Assembly: GCF_013256425.1 (NCBI RefSeq)
Contig: NZ_CP053904.1
Location: 310,001-374,000, forward strand
Reading direction: 5' to 3'
DNA length: 64,000 nt
Source: Hymenobacter sp. BRD67
Lineage (GTDB): Bacteria; Bacteroidota; Bacteroidia; Cytophagales; Hymenobacteraceae
The notes beneath the pieces are model-generated. The model did no database searches. It was not told the origin of the DNA and saw nothing but the letters and a program-made list of their open reading frames with translations. The position numbers and the translations under genes were made by a program. Shown piece by piece: positions 25,132 through 34,678 of this stretch (the stretch's first letter is position 1; the number at the start of each line of letters is the position of its first letter).

Positions 25132-25162
25132 AGGGGAAGTCAGCTCCTGGCCGACTTCCCCT
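25132..25162 (-). terminator. Terminator of the Lys-rich secreted protein
   Basis: AGGGGAAGTC pairs with GACTTCCCCT (11-nt loop). On the minus strand TTTATTTTT follows; on the plus strand there is no T-run. Confidence 0.7.
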
Positions 25163-25183
25163 CACTAACACGGCTGCGAGCCG

Positions 25184-25471
25184 TTATTTTTTCTTGATTT
25201 TCTTTTCCTTCTTGGTAGACGTATCGCCGTCGCGGTCTTCTTTCTCGGCACCAGGGGCATCGGTCACGATGCGGCGCTGCTCAGCAACCGTACCCTTGTA
25301 CACTTCCGGGCCGGTCTGCTTGCGCAGCTTGCGCTGCTTTTTCATTTCCTGTTTGCTCATAGGCGTCTGGCCCGGAGCAGTTTGCATAGTCGTAGTTTGC
25401 GTAGCCACTGTAGCAGTAGCGTAGGCGGCAGTAGCGCCAGTCAGCAGAGCTGCAAAAAGAATGTATTTCAT
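25184..25471 (-). CDS. Small secreted Lys-rich protein
   Basis: A 95-residue exported protein of unknown role. A signal peptide (MKYILFAALLTGATAAYA) precedes a Thr/Gln-rich stretch and a very basic body: KKQRKLRKQTG, a middle VYKGTVAEQRRIVTD, and a charged Lys-rich tail (TKKEKKIKKK). No domain recognised. A same-strand terminator supports expression. Confidence 0.65.
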   Translation of the reverse strand: MKYILFAALLTGATAAYATATVATQTTTMQTAPGQTPMSKQEMKKQRKLRKQTGPEVYKGTVAEQRRIVTDAPGAEKEDRDGDTSTKKEKKIKKK

Positions 25472-25672
25472 GATGTAGTAGATGGATGCGGAAAGATAAG
25501 TAGCAAATTTCAGACCCGGTACACAAATCTTGGCCGCCAGAGTTTTATTCTGCGCACTTTTTTGCGTTATACGCCTGCAAAGGTGATAAGGTCATTTTAG
25601 CGGCCATTATTTTTCAAAAACAAGCGTTAAGTATAGCAAACGCGAGGTTTGCTCTGCAAATACAACTCGTAA

Positions 25673-25704
25673 AAAAAAGCTCTGCTTTCGAGCAGAGCTT
25701 TTTT
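25673..25704. terminator. UUCG-loop terminator
   Basis: Perfect 14-bp stem AAAAAAGCTCTGCT / AGCAGAGCTTTTTT around TTCG, a very stable tetraloop. It lies just after the small lipoprotein gene on the minus strand and has A and T runs for both directions. Confidence 0.85.
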
Positions 25705-25731
25705 AGTAAACCGGGTCAGGCCGGATACTAC

Positions 25732-25953
25732 CTATTTTTTCTTGGTCGTATCAGCTTGCGATTTGATAGCATCGGCAGCATTTGCACCGGCTTTCTTGGT
25801 CGAGTCGGCCGAAGCTTCCATTTTAGCAGCATCAGCATTGGCGGCAGCCTGTACGGCATCGCCTTGCTTATCGGCAGCCTCTTCTTTTTTGCTGCTGCAC
25901 GAAGTGAACGAAAGCGAAGCAGCGGCTACGGCAAGAAACAGTACTTTTTTCAT
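25732..25953 (-). CDS. Small Ala/Lys-rich lipoprotein
   Basis: A 73-residue lipoprotein. ATG 25953 (MKKVLFLAVAAASLSFTSC) gives a textbook signal peptide and a lipobox ending at Cys19. The mature part is alternating Ala-rich and charged (KKEEAADKQGDAVQAAANAD, then ADSTKKAGANAADAIK), likely an extended or coiled helix. Small Ala/Lys lipoproteins of this type are common in Bacteroidetes envelopes; function unknown. The frame extends upstream but the earlier codons precede the signal sequence. Confidence 0.7.
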   Translation of the reverse strand: MKKVLFLAVAAASLSFTSCSSKKEEAADKQGDAVQAAANADAAKMEASADSTKKAGANAADAIKSQADTTKKK

Positions 25954-26039
25954 GGTCAGGGGAAAGCTAAAGGTGTTTTTGGGCTTTAATACCCACCAAT
26001 GGTTGAGGTAACCCAACGCGGACAAGAATAAGGTGAGTC

Positions 26040-27359
26040 TTATTTTTTGCGGAATGCCAGGCCAATCGGTACCCCCTTGAAATCGAAGTGCTCACGCAGG
26101 CGGTTTTCGAGGTAGCGGGCGTACGAATCGGGGATGTACTGCGGGAGGTTGCAGAAAAAGGCAAACACCGGATTGTGCGTAGGCAGCTGGGTAGCGTACT
26201 TGATGCGCACCATTTTACCCTTTTGAATGGGGGGCGGATATTTATCAATCTCCTTCAACATCACGTCGTTGAGCTGCGAAGTCGGGATTTTCTTGCGCTT
26301 GTTGCTATACACCTCCATAATAACCTCCAGGGCCTTGTGCACGCGCTGCTTGTTGAGCACCGAAATAAACAGCACCGGCGGGTAGGCAATGGGCGCAATT
26401 TTCTCCATAATCTTGGCCTCAAAGTCGCGGGCGGTATTCGTTTCCTTGCCCTCGATTAAGTCCCACTTATTCACCAAGATAACGATGCCCTTGCGGTTGC
26501 GGTCGGCCAGCGCGATGATGCTTACGTCCTGGGCCTCAATGCTGCGGCTGGCATCGAGCAAAATAACGCACACGTCGGACGCCTCCATGGCGCGCAGCGT
26601 GCGCATGTTGGAGTAAAACTCCACGTCTTCGTTAACGCGCGCCTTTCGGCGCAGGCCCGCCGTATCGACGAGCATAAACTCGTGGCCGAAAGCGCTGTAC
26701 TTGGCTTCGATTGAGTCGCGGGTGGTGCCGGCTACGTCGGTTACAATGCTGCGCTCTTCGCCCAGCAACAGGTTGACAAACGATGACTTACCGACGTTGG
26801 GGCGGCCCAGAATAGCGATGCGCGGCAAGCCGGCATTAGGCTCTTCCTCGCCTACTTCGTCGAAGTGACTTACCACGGCGTCGAGCAGCTCGCCGGTGCC
26901 CGAGCCGTTCTGAGAGCTAATGGCAAACACTTCGGTATCGCCGAGGCCCAAGGCGTAGAACTCGCCCGAGCCCTGCGCCCGCAGGTTGGTATCGGCCTTA
27001 TTGGCAACTAGGTAAATCGGCTTCTTGCTCTGGTAGCGGCGCAGCACGCCGGCAAATTCTTCATCCAGCCCGTGCAGGCCGGCGTCGGCATCGACCATGA
27101 ACAGGATGACGTCGGCTTCGTCGATGGCCAGCTTTACCTGGCGGTTGATTTCGCTCTCGAAAATATCGTCCGAATTGTGGACGTAGCCGCCGGTATCGAT
27201 GACGGTAAAGTTGTGGCCGGTCCAGTCGCCGTAGCCGTAGTGACGGTCGCGGGTTACCCCGCTCTGGTTGTCCATAATGGCCTGGCGGCGACCTACCAGC
27301 CGGTTGAACAGGGTGGACTTGCCCACGTTGGGGCGGCCCACTATTGCAATGGTATTCAT
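26040..27359 (-). CDS. der: Ribosome biogenesis GTPase Der (EngA)
   Basis: Double-GTPase factor for 50S subunit assembly. ATG 27359 (MNTIAIVGRPNVGKS) places the first P-loop at residues 8-15; an upstream GTG-type extension is not needed. The second G domain has GRPNVGKSSFVN (about 183) with VDTAG and NKWD; the first has DTGG and NKAD. A KH-like C-terminal domain ends IGLAFRKK. Length 439 is normal. It is followed on the same strand side by a small lipoprotein and preceded by era, so two ribosome-assembly GTPases are neighbours. Confidence 0.96.
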   Translation of the reverse strand: MNTIAIVGRPNVGKSTLFNRLVGRRQAIMDNQSGVTRDRHYGYGDWTGHNFTVIDTGGYVHNSDDIFESEINRQVKLAIDEADVILFMVDADAGLHGLDEEFAGVLRRYQSKKPIYLVANKADTNLRAQGSGEFYALGLGDTEVFAISSQNGSGTGELLDAVVSHFDEVGEEEPNAGLPRIAILGRPNVGKSSFVNLLLGEERSIVTDVAGTTRDSIEAKYSAFGHEFMLVDTAGLRRKARVNEDVEFYSNMRTLRAMEASDVCVILLDASRSIEAQDVSIIALADRNRKGIVILVNKWDLIEGKETNTARDFEAKIMEKIAPIAYPPVLFISVLNKQRVHKALEVIMEVYSNKRKKIPTSQLNDVMLKEIDKYPPPIQKGKMVRIKYATQLPTHNPVFAFFCNLPQYIPDSYARYLENRLREHFDFKGVPIGLAFRKK

Positions 27360-27431
27360 GTAGTTGACTCCAGCCACCGGCCCGACCTTGGCGCGGCAGT
27401 ACCCGGAGTAGTTAGGGTTAAAATGGTCGCT

Positions 27432-27506
27432 GTAGCGTGGACTCTGCGAGTCCGCGCGTGGGTTGTGTTGTCGTAGCTACGCGCGGACTCGCAGAGTCCA
27501 CGCTAC
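27432..27506. repeat. Intergenic palindrome, family A copy 3 (perfect)
   Basis: Perfect 28-bp arms (27432-27459, 27479-27506), 19-nt loop, filling the der-era gap and ending 1 nt before the era stop. Each arm contains its own small hairpin GGACTC-TGC-GAGTCC, so the whole can form a branched structure. Confidence 0.85.
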
Positions 27507-27507
27507 T

Positions 27508-28404
27508 TTACTGGTAGCCGAAACGGCTCAGCGCTTTGCTATCCGTGCGCCAGTTCTCGTTTACTTTGACGAATAATTCGAGGAACACTTTTTTCTGGAA
27601 AAACTTTTCCATTTCCTCGCGGGCCCAGGTGCCGACTTTCTTCAGCGCCTCACCTTTGGCCCCGATGATAATACCTTTCTGGCTGTTGCGCTCCACGTAG
27701 ATAACGCCGCGAATACGAATGATATCATCATCTTCCTTAAACTCCTCAATGGTAACCTCGCAGCTGTAAGGAACTTCCTTTTTATAGAGCTTGAAGATTT
27801 TTTCGCGCACCATCTCGGCAGCAAAAAAGCGCTCGGGCTTGTCGGTTAGCTCATCTTTGGGATAATAGGGTGGGTGCAGGGGCAGCTTTTCGAGCACCAG
27901 TTCCAGAACGTGCTCGGTGCCAAAGGCATTGAGTGCCGAGATGGGCAGAATGTGCGTAGCGTTGGGCAGCTCCTCCTTCCAGAAGGCCAGCTTGGCTTCG
28001 ACATCGGCCTGGTCGGCCTGGTCTATCTTGTTGACCAGCACAATAATGGGCGTGTCTTCCGTTTTGCGCAGGCGCTCGATAACGGGCTCTTCATCGTGTT
28101 TTTCGTATATATCAGTTACGAAGAGAATGACGTCGGCATCTTCCAGCGACGAGTATACAAAGGCCATCATGGCGTTGTGGAGCTCGTACTTGGGCTGAAT
28201 AATGCCGGGCGTGTCGGAATAGATAAGCTGAAAATCAGCGCCGTTGAGAATGCCCAGGATGCGGTGGCGCGTCGTTTGGGCCTTGCTCGTGACGATGCTC
28301 AGGCGCTCGCCTACCAGGGCATTCATCAGCGTGGACTTGCCCACGTTGGGCTTGCCGATGATGCTGACGAAGCCGGCACGGTGAGGCTGAGTTTCAGGAT
28401 TCAC
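27508..28404 (-). CDS. era: GTPase Era
   Basis: 16S rRNA-binding GTPase for 30S subunit maturation. Length 298. The G domain has GKPNVGKSTLMNAL (about 17-30), SDTPGI (switch II) and VNKIDQ; the C-terminal KH domain has YVERNSQKGIIIGAKG and LELFVKVNENWR, both hallmark. Transcription is toward der. A -7-like CAAAGGTA lies 27 nt upstream of the start. Confidence 0.96.
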   Translation of the reverse strand: MNPETQPHRAGFVSIIGKPNVGKSTLMNALVGERLSIVTSKAQTTRHRILGILNGADFQLIYSDTPGIIQPKYELHNAMMAFVYSSLEDADVILFVTDIYEKHDEEPVIERLRKTEDTPIIVLVNKIDQADQADVEAKLAFWKEELPNATHILPISALNAFGTEHVLELVLEKLPLHPPYYPKDELTDKPERFFAAEMVREKIFKLYKKEVPYSCEVTIEEFKEDDDIIRIRGVIYVERNSQKGIIIGAKGEALKKVGTWAREEMEKFFQKKVFLELFVKVNENWRTDSKALSRFGYQ

Positions 28405-28430
28405 GATGGATAGAGTTGATTTTGAGGCCG

Positions 28431-28438
28431 CAAAGGTA
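28431..28438 (-). promoter_or_regulatory. Possible -7 box of era
   Basis: CAAAGGTA read on the minus strand is TACCTTTG, a perfect -7 box. The nearest upstream TTG is 24 nt away, longer than usual, so the promoter is tentative. Confidence 0.4.
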
Positions 28439-28617
28439 CGACGCCAAGCCGCGACTAGCAGCCAATGACTAAATACTAGCGATTTTTGCGGGCATATTGT
28501 AGCCTAAACGCATGGTTTTTGGTTTAAGCTTCAAGTTAACTTAAACTGCCCGCCTACAGCTGAGCCGGAGCTGCTAAAGCCCTGGTCAGTAGCCACTGAG
28601 CATTAGTCACTATTTAA

Positions 28618-29655
28618 ATGTCTACCCCTACCCGCCGCATTGGCCTTTTGCTGGTAAACCTTGGCACGCCCGACTCGCCCCAGACCGGCGACGTGCGCCG
28701 CTATCTCAATGAGTTTCTGACCGATGGCCGCGTGGTGGATATGCCGGCGGCCGTGCGCTACCCGCTTTTTCAGGGCTTGGTAGTGCCGCTGCGCGCCCCC
28801 AAGTCAGCCAAGATTTATCAGCAGCTGTGGGACGCCGACCGGGGCTCACCGCTGCTCTTTCATGGCCTCGACCTGAAGGCGGCGGTGCAGCGCGAGCTGG
28901 GCGATGACTACGTAGTGGCGTTTGGCATGCGCTACCAGAAGCCCAGCATTGAGCAGGCGCTCGAAGAGCTGCGGCAGGCGGCCGTCGACCGGATTATTGT
29001 GCTGCCGTTGTTTCCGCAGTACGCATCGGCCAGCACGGGCTCGGTGCAGGAAAAAGTGATGGATATTGTAAAAGACTGGTGGGTAGTGCCTAGCATCAAC
29101 TTCATTAGCCAGTTTGCCACTGAGCCGGGCTTTATTGCCAGCATTGTGGCGCGGGGCCGGGCCGCCATGGCCGAGCGCTCATTCGACCACGTCGTATTAA
29201 GCTACCACGGCATACCCGAGCGGCATGTGAAGAAAGGCGACCCAACCAACTACTGCCAATTTGGAGCGTGCTGCAACTCGCTGACGCCGGCCAATCAGTA
29301 TTGCTACCGGGCGCAGTGCTTCGCCACCTCGCGGCTGGTGGCGGCGGGCCTGGGCCTGCGCGATGACCAGTACACCGTGACTTTCCAGAGCCGCCTGCAA
29401 AGCCGCCTGCGAGACCCCTGGCTGAAGCCCTACACCGACGAAGTACTCAAGGAGTTTCCGGCAAAAGGCATCAAGAGCGTACTGGCTTTCTCGCCGGCCT
29501 TTGTGGCCGACTGCCTCGAAACGACCATTGAAGTAGGCATGGAGTTTCGCGAGCTGTTCGAAGAAAACGGCGGCGAGCACTGGCAGCTGGTACCCTCGCT
29601 CAACTCGGAGCCGTACTGGGTGACAGCCGTAGCCGACATGGTGCGAAATAACTAA
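28618..29655 (+). CDS. hemH: Ferrochelatase
   Basis: Inserts ferrous iron into protoporphyrin IX, the last heme step. 345 residues. Visible: LLVNLGTPDSPQTGDVRRYL at the start, the catalytic His in LSYHGIPERH (about 200), and the C-terminal VLAFSPAFVADCLETTIEV with the second metal-side Glu. A Cys-rich stretch (CQFGACCNSL ... YCYRAQCF) follows the His, as in many Bacteroidetes ferrochelatases. Single gene, divergent from era, with a strong downstream terminator. Confidence 0.95.
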   Translation: MSTPTRRIGLLLVNLGTPDSPQTGDVRRYLNEFLTDGRVVDMPAAVRYPLFQGLVVPLRAPKSAKIYQQLWDADRGSPLLFHGLDLKAAVQRELGDDYVVAFGMRYQKPSIEQALEELRQAAVDRIIVLPLFPQYASASTGSVQEKVMDIVKDWWVVPSINFISQFATEPGFIASIVARGRAAMAERSFDHVVLSYHGIPERHVKKGDPTNYCQFGACCNSLTPANQYCYRAQCFATSRLVAAGLGLRDDQYTVTFQSRLQSRLRDPWLKPYTDEVLKEFPAKGIKSVLAFSPAFVADCLETTIEVGMEFRELFEENGGEHWQLVPSLNSEPYWVTAVADMVRNN

Positions 29656-29671
29656 CCGCTTTATAATAAAT

Positions 29672-29723
29672 AATAAAAAAGAGTGTCGTACTGCCGGTTA
29701 GCAGCACGACACTCTTTTTTATT
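29672..29723. terminator. Bidirectional terminator after hemH
   Basis: 23-nt arms (one mismatch) around CGGTTA: AATAAAAAAGAGTGTCG... and its complement ending in T6. It serves hemH and the convergent PRC-barrel gene. Confidence 0.85.
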
Positions 29724-29735
29724 GTAAGTCAGACT

Positions 29736-30121
29736 TTAAACGGCCAGCGCCCGCAGCATGGCGTCTTCGAGGTCGGGCGGCAACATAAAATCGACGAAAG
29801 GCGGGTAGCTATGCACGGTATCCCGGCTCAGTGCCGTGACGAATACGTTGCTGCCTTCGGTATCGAGGTTCACGGCCGAAAGGGGCAGCAAAATGCGTCG
29901 GTCGGCGTGGGGCCGGGCGGCGGCACGCCGGGCAGTCCCTCTGCCAGCTGCACATTCAAATAAAGTACCCGTTGCGAAACGGGGTCTACCAGCAGCTCCT
30001 GCACGGTGCCAAAGGCGTGGCCGTCGCGGCCACGCACGGGCCAGCCGCGCGGGTCGGGGTCGCCGGTAGCCATTTCGAAGTTGGGCAGGTCGCGCAGGCG
30101 ACGTAAAATAGGAGACGGCAT
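29736..30121 (-). pseudogene. PRC-barrel domain protein, frameshifted
   Basis: PRC-barrel proteins bind RNA or other proteins through a small beta-barrel. ATG 30121 (MPSPILRRL) leads into PNFEMATG, WPVRGRDGHAFGTVQELLVD and RVLYLNVQLAE, typical barrel strands. The frame then breaks in a G4 run (plus strand 29909-29912). Adding one base continues with HADRRILLPLSAVNLD and a C-terminus HSYPPFVDFMLPPDLEDAM, to a stop at 29736. About 129 residues when repaired. It starts 12 nt after the stop of the upstream membrane-anchored gene, probably the same operon. Confidence 0.72.
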
Positions 30122-30132
30122 ATAGTTGGGTT

Positions 30133-30748
30133 TCAAAGCTGCTTGCCGGCGGGCTCGCTCACGGCTTGCAGCAGGCTGGCCAGCTGGGCGAGGTAGGCGC
30201 GGTTTTGGGTTTGCTCGGCAGGGGTGGCATCGCGTCCTAAAAGCCGGCCGGCCTGCCGCACGAGGTCGTTGGCCGAAGTATCGAGGTTAGGATATGCTTT
30301 TTGCTGCACCGCCAGCAGCAGGTTAGCCGCTGCTACCAGGCCGGGGCGCAGGCCGGCCCGCGGGTCGCCATCGGCCAGCCGGGCGGTGGCGCTGGTGAAG
30401 TTGTCGCGCTGCTCCCGCACGGTGGCATCGTCGCGCAGGTCGGCGCGGTCGGCCAGCTGGGTAAGCTGCGGGCTCAGCTGCAGCAAGGCTGCGCGGGCCT
30501 CGCTGCCGGGTGCGGTCGTAGCCGAGTCGGTGGCCGGCATGGGGACAGCGCGGGCGTTGGTGGTATCCGGAGCCAGGCTGTCGGCAGGCATGGGTGGCGG
30601 CCCCATTTCCGTTTTGTTCGGGGCAGGCTCGTCGGCCGGGCGGGGCGCAGGAAGAAGTAGGCGGCGGCAGCCAGCAGCAGCAGCGCCACGGCTACCAGCA
30701 GCCAGGGCTAGGAGATGACTTTTTGGGTTGAATCCGAAGCTCGGCCAT
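30133..30748 (-). pseudogene. Membrane-anchored protein, two frameshifts
   Basis: Unrecognised envelope protein. From ATG 30748 the start MAELRIQPKKSSPS is in one frame, the single membrane segment VALLLLAAAAYFFLR in a second, and the rest in a third. The breaks are at about 30705-30707 and 30632-30637; one added base at each gives a continuous product of about 205 residues. After the anchor comes a Pro/Ala-rich linker and a helical domain (ALLQLSPQLTQLADRADL ... AGRLLGRDAT). Nothing suggests an enzyme. It precedes the PRC-barrel gene. Confidence 0.55.
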
Positions 30749-30877
30749 AGAAAAAGGAAAAGGCTGCTCCGCTTTACGCGGCGCGGCAAAAAGTAGTTAG
30801 CCCGCCAGCCGCCAATACCAGCCGCGCCCGCTCACGTACAGCCGATAGTTCTTTCTTCTAAGGTTGATGCTCTTGCT

Positions 30878-31909
30878 ATGAAGCGTACGATTCAGCAATT
30901 TCCGCCCGTATATTTTGCCCTGGTGATGTCAACGGGTATTATCTCGCTGGCCGCCCAGGCCCAGCAGCTGACCGCACTGGCTACTGGCCTCTTCTACGTC
31001 AATCTGGTGGCCTACCCGGTGTTGCTGGCGCTGCTGGTGTTGCGGCTAATGCTTTTCCCTAGAGAGTGCTGGGTTGCGCTGACCTCGCACAAAGACGGCC
31101 CAGCCTTTTTGGCGCTGGTGCCGGCCACGGCGCTGCTGGGCAGCCAGTTTGTGGTGCTGGCCACCAACCGCCTTATAGGTAGCCTACTGTGGCTGTTGGC
31201 GTTAATTACCTGGCTGTTAGTTAGCTACTCCTTCATGCTGGGCGTTAGCCTCAAAAAAGAAAAACCCACTCTGGAACAGGGCCTGACCGGCAGCTGGCTG
31301 CTGCTGGTAGTAGCCACCGAATCGCTAGCCGTGCTGGGAGCCTTGCTGCTGCCCACCGCCGGTATTGCTGCTGATGTGGCCATGGTGGGCATACTGGGGC
31401 TGTTCCTGCTGGGTAGCGTGTTGTATGTGCTGCTCATTACCCTCATTTTTTACCGCCTCACCTTCCTGCCCCTCGGTGATGAAGAAGTAGGGGCGGCCTA
31501 CTGGATAAGCGTGGGTGCCAGCGCCATTGTTGTGCTGGCGGGCACTGGCGTCGTCGCCGCCATGCAGCACACCCGGGCCCTGGCCGAGCTGCTGCCGTTC
31601 GTGAAAGGCTACTGCGTATTGTTTTGGGCGATGAGTACGTGGTGGCTGCCAGTGGTGGCTGCGCTGCGGCTCTGGAACCACTACACTACCCGCCCGGCCT
31701 TTGCTTACAGCCCAAACTACTGGAGCATGGTTTTCCCGCTGGGTATGTACACAGCTGCCACCGGGAAGCTTGCGCAGAGCTTGCCAGTAGCGGCGTTACA
31801 TGTAGTGCCACAGTATTTTATCTATCTATCGCTGGCTGCCTGGGTGCTCACGTTTGGCGGCATGCTCTACCACTTTATGGCCAGCGCCAAGTCTCCGCAG
31901 CAGAATTAG
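30878..31909 (+). CDS. TDT-family (TehA/SLAC1-like) membrane transporter
   Basis: Integral inner-membrane protein of 343 residues with about ten hydrophobic helices. It begins IQQFPPVYFALVMSTGIISLA, a clear match to the conserved FPPxYFALVMSTGI motif of the tellurite-resistance/dicarboxylate transporter family, and has the late FWAMSTWWLPVVAALRLWNH segment. Family members are anion channels or organic-acid exporters; the substrate cannot be read from sequence. Its stop overlaps by four bases the stop region of the convergent helical gene. Confidence 0.85.
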   Translation: MKRTIQQFPPVYFALVMSTGIISLAAQAQQLTALATGLFYVNLVAYPVLLALLVLRLMLFPRECWVALTSHKDGPAFLALVPATALLGSQFVVLATNRLIGSLLWLLALITWLLVSYSFMLGVSLKKEKPTLEQGLTGSWLLLVVATESLAVLGALLLPTAGIAADVAMVGILGLFLLGSVLYVLLITLIFYRLTFLPLGDEEVGAAYWISVGASAIVVLAGTGVVAAMQHTRALAELLPFVKGYCVLFWAMSTWWLPVVAALRLWNHYTTRPAFAYSPNYWSMVFPLGMYTAATGKLAQSLPVAALHVVPQYFIYLSLAAWVLTFGGMLYHFMASAKSPQQN

Positions 31910-32364
31910 TCTGCCACGAGCAGAGTTTGTGGGGCAGCCTGCTTGATGCGGCTAAGCAGCCATTCGGTTTGGCGCTTGGTGCGGGCAGCGCAGTAGGCAT
32001 GCGCAGCCTTCAGGTCTTCGTCGCGCAGCCCTAGCGCCGCTTGCGCAATCACCGTCCAGCAGAGCTGCACTTCCTGCGTAAGCAGCCAGAGGTCATGCAA
32101 ATCGCGCAGCAGCGCCAGGCTGCCGCTGCGCTTTTTCGAGAATAAGTCGCGGCGCAGGTCTTTAGGTTCGTCGTTTTTATCTTCCGAATACTTTTCAACA
32201 AAGGCCTGCACCTTGCCGTGGTGCTCGCGCGACCAGGCCGAGAACTTGGCGCACATGTGTTCAATATCGACTTCGTCGCGGTGTTTCTCCGATACGTGCT
32301 CGAAGGCGTCGCAGAGCTGCTTTTCACTATTTTCAAGCAGGCCGAGGTAATTGCCGAGATGCAT
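31906..32364 (-). CDS. Helical His-rich protein linked to molybdoenzyme
   Basis: A 152-residue soluble, all-helical protein that I do not recognise. The first half is His/Glu-rich (FEHVSEKHRDEVDIEHMC, REHHGKVQAFVEKY), a spacing that could bind metal as in ferritin-like bundles; this is a suggestion only. It begins 11 nt after the molybdopterin oxidoreductase stop, on the same strand, so the two are almost certainly cotranscribed and it may be an assembly or electron-transfer partner. Confidence 0.65.
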   Translation of the reverse strand: MHLGNYLGLLENSEKQLCDAFEHVSEKHRDEVDIEHMCAKFSAWSREHHGKVQAFVEKYSEDKNDEPKDLRRDLFSKKRSGSLALLRDLHDLWLLTQEVQLCWTVIAQAALGLRDEDLKAAHAYCAARTKRQTEWLLSRIKQAAPQTLLVAD

Positions 32365-32375
32365 AGGGTAAGAGA

Positions 32376-34678
32376 TTAAGCGATGACTTTGCGAATCCGC
32401 ACGGCGGCATACTTGTAGTGGGGCTGCTTACTAACCGGGTCCCACTCGGTCAGAGTCAGCTCGTTGGCGGCGCGGGGGCGGCCGGGCTTGTCCCAGTAGC
32501 CGTAGTGGAAGGGGATGAACACCAGGCCGGGCTCGATGTCGCCCACGCGGGCGGGCTCCAGCACGCGGCCCCGGCGCGAAGTCACCTCAACCATATCGCC
32601 ATCGGCAATGCCGTAGCGGACGGCATCTTCGGTGGCTAGCTGCACGTAGCTGTCGGGCGCAGCGTCGTTCAGGGCTTTCGAGCGGCCCGTTTTGGTGCGG
32701 GTGTGGAAGTGGTACACCAGGCGGCCCGTGGTCAGCCAGAGGGGGTAGGACTCATCGGGTACTTCGTGGGGCGCCTCATAGTCAACGCCTTTCAGGAAGG
32801 CTTTGCCTTTCGGGTCAATCAGCTTGTAGTCGTCCTGCGTGTAGGCCGCCCCAGTTTCCAGGTCGTGGCCGTAGGCTTCGCAGTTATCAATTTGGGTGTT
32901 GAATACGCCGTCGGTGTAGATGCGCTCACTGCCGTTAGGATGCTCTTCGTTGCAAGGCCACTGAATGCCCGAGCCCTCGCTCAGCTTGGCGTAGCTCATG
33001 CCAGTGTAGTCGCAGGGCCGGCCTTTGGTGCATTTCTTCCAGGCCTCGAAGGCATCTTCCGGGGTTTGCCAGGTGCTGGTGAGCAGCGGCGACCCGTCCT
33101 GGCCCCGGAAATCCATGCGCCGCGAGTAGTCCACGAAGATATCGAAGTCGGAGCGCGCTTCGCCGGGCGGATTGATGGCCTTATGCGAGATATGTACCGT
33201 GCGGTCGACGTTGGTAAAGCAGCCGGTTTTTTCGCCCCAGATGGCGGCGGGCAGCACCACGTCGGCATACTTGGTAGTTTCGGTCGGGAAGGCGTCCTGC
33301 GCAATCACAAACAGGTCTTCCTTCTCGATAGTCTTGCGGACGCGGTCCAGCTCGGGCAGCGACACCAGCGGGTTGGTGCCGCTAATCCAGAGCATCTTGA
33401 TGGAGCCGCTTTCGCAGTAGCGCCAGATTTGCATGGCGTGGGTGGGCGGCGACCAGTGCGGAATCTGGTCGGGATGCACGTTCCACAGGTCGGCCAGTTG
33501 CTGAATGTGCTCCAGGTTGCCCCAGTTGCGGAAGGCCGGCAGGTCGCCGTCGGCGCCGCACTCGCGGGTGTTCTGGGCGGTGGGCTGCCCGTTCATCTGG
33601 TAAATGCCCGCGCCGGGTTTGCCAATCAGCCCCCGCAGCAGGTGCAGGTTGTTGATTTGCACCGCCGTCGCCGTGGCCTGCATCGACTGATACACGCCCT
33701 GCAAGGCCGTTGACACCAGCGTTTTGCACGTGCCCAGGATAACTGCCGCCTCGCGCAGCTTATTAGCCGGCACGCCCGTCAGGCGCTCCACGCGCTCGGG
33801 TGTCCACTTATCCACTACTTTCTTCAGCTCCTCGAAGCCCACCGTGTGCGCCTCGATGTAGGCCGGGTCGATGTGACCAGCCTCGATGAGGAGGCGCAGC
33901 AGCCCGTTCAGCACCGGAATGTTGGTACCCACGCGGGGTGCCAGGTGTACGGTAGCCTTTTCGGCGGTGTAGGTGACGCGCGGGTCAATAACCACTAGGC
34001 TGGGGGATTGGGCCCCGCCAGCCGGTCCAGAATGCGGGCCCAAAGTACCGTTTGCTGCGAGGCCATGTTGTGGCCCACCAGCAGCACGGCCTCGGTGGTG
34101 TCGAGGTCGGTGTAGGAGCCCGGCTGCCCATCTGTGCCAAACGACACTTTGAGCGCGGCGGCGGCCGTGGCCGTACACAGGCGCGTGTTGCCGTCCATGT
34201 GCGGCGTGCCCAGCCCGGCCTTGCCTACAATGGCCAGGGCATAATATTCTTCCAAGAACAGCTGCCCCGAGGTATAAAAGCCAATGGCGCCGCTGGTATG
34301 CTCCTTGATAATCTGCTTGGACTTGCTGACAATCAGCTCCATGGCCTCCTCCCAGGTAGCATCCTCGAGCTTGCCGTTGCGCCGAATCTGGGGCTTGGTG
34401 AGGCGGTCGGGGCTATGGTTGGCGACCCAGCCATTCAGCCCTTTCGGGCCCAGGCGGCCATGGTTGATGCGGTCCACCGCCCGGCCCCTTACCCCCACGA
34501 TACGACCGTCTTTTACGCCAATGTCCATGCCACAGCCATTCGAGCAAAGCACGCAGGCCGATTGCACCCAGTGGTCGGGCGTTTCGGTGGTCTGCTCGTC
34601 TACGCGTACTGGCCAGTGACCGGTGTAGCCCGTGCGTGGCCCCCAAATATCCTGAATACTGTCGCGGCTTTGTTCCAT
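32376..34678 (-). pseudogene. Molybdopterin oxidoreductase (NasA/formate dehydrogenase-like), frameshifted
   Basis: Large catalytic subunit of a molybdenum enzyme of the DMSO-reductase family, about 767 residues once joined. The N-terminal frame has CVLCSNGCGMDIG for the [4Fe-4S] cluster, and NTRLCTATAAAALK, where Cys is the likely Mo ligand as in assimilatory nitrate reductase. The fourth cluster ligand is missing: HGRLGPKGL has Gly where canonical enzymes have RLCPKG. The frame breaks at a G5 run (34002-34006 on the plus strand); one more base joins ...GPNPP to SLVVIDPRVTYTA. Later motifs include WISGTNPLVS, DVVLPAAIWGEKTG and the C-terminal molydopterin-binding domain. ATG 34678 is the chosen start. 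Substrate unknown. Confidence 0.85.
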
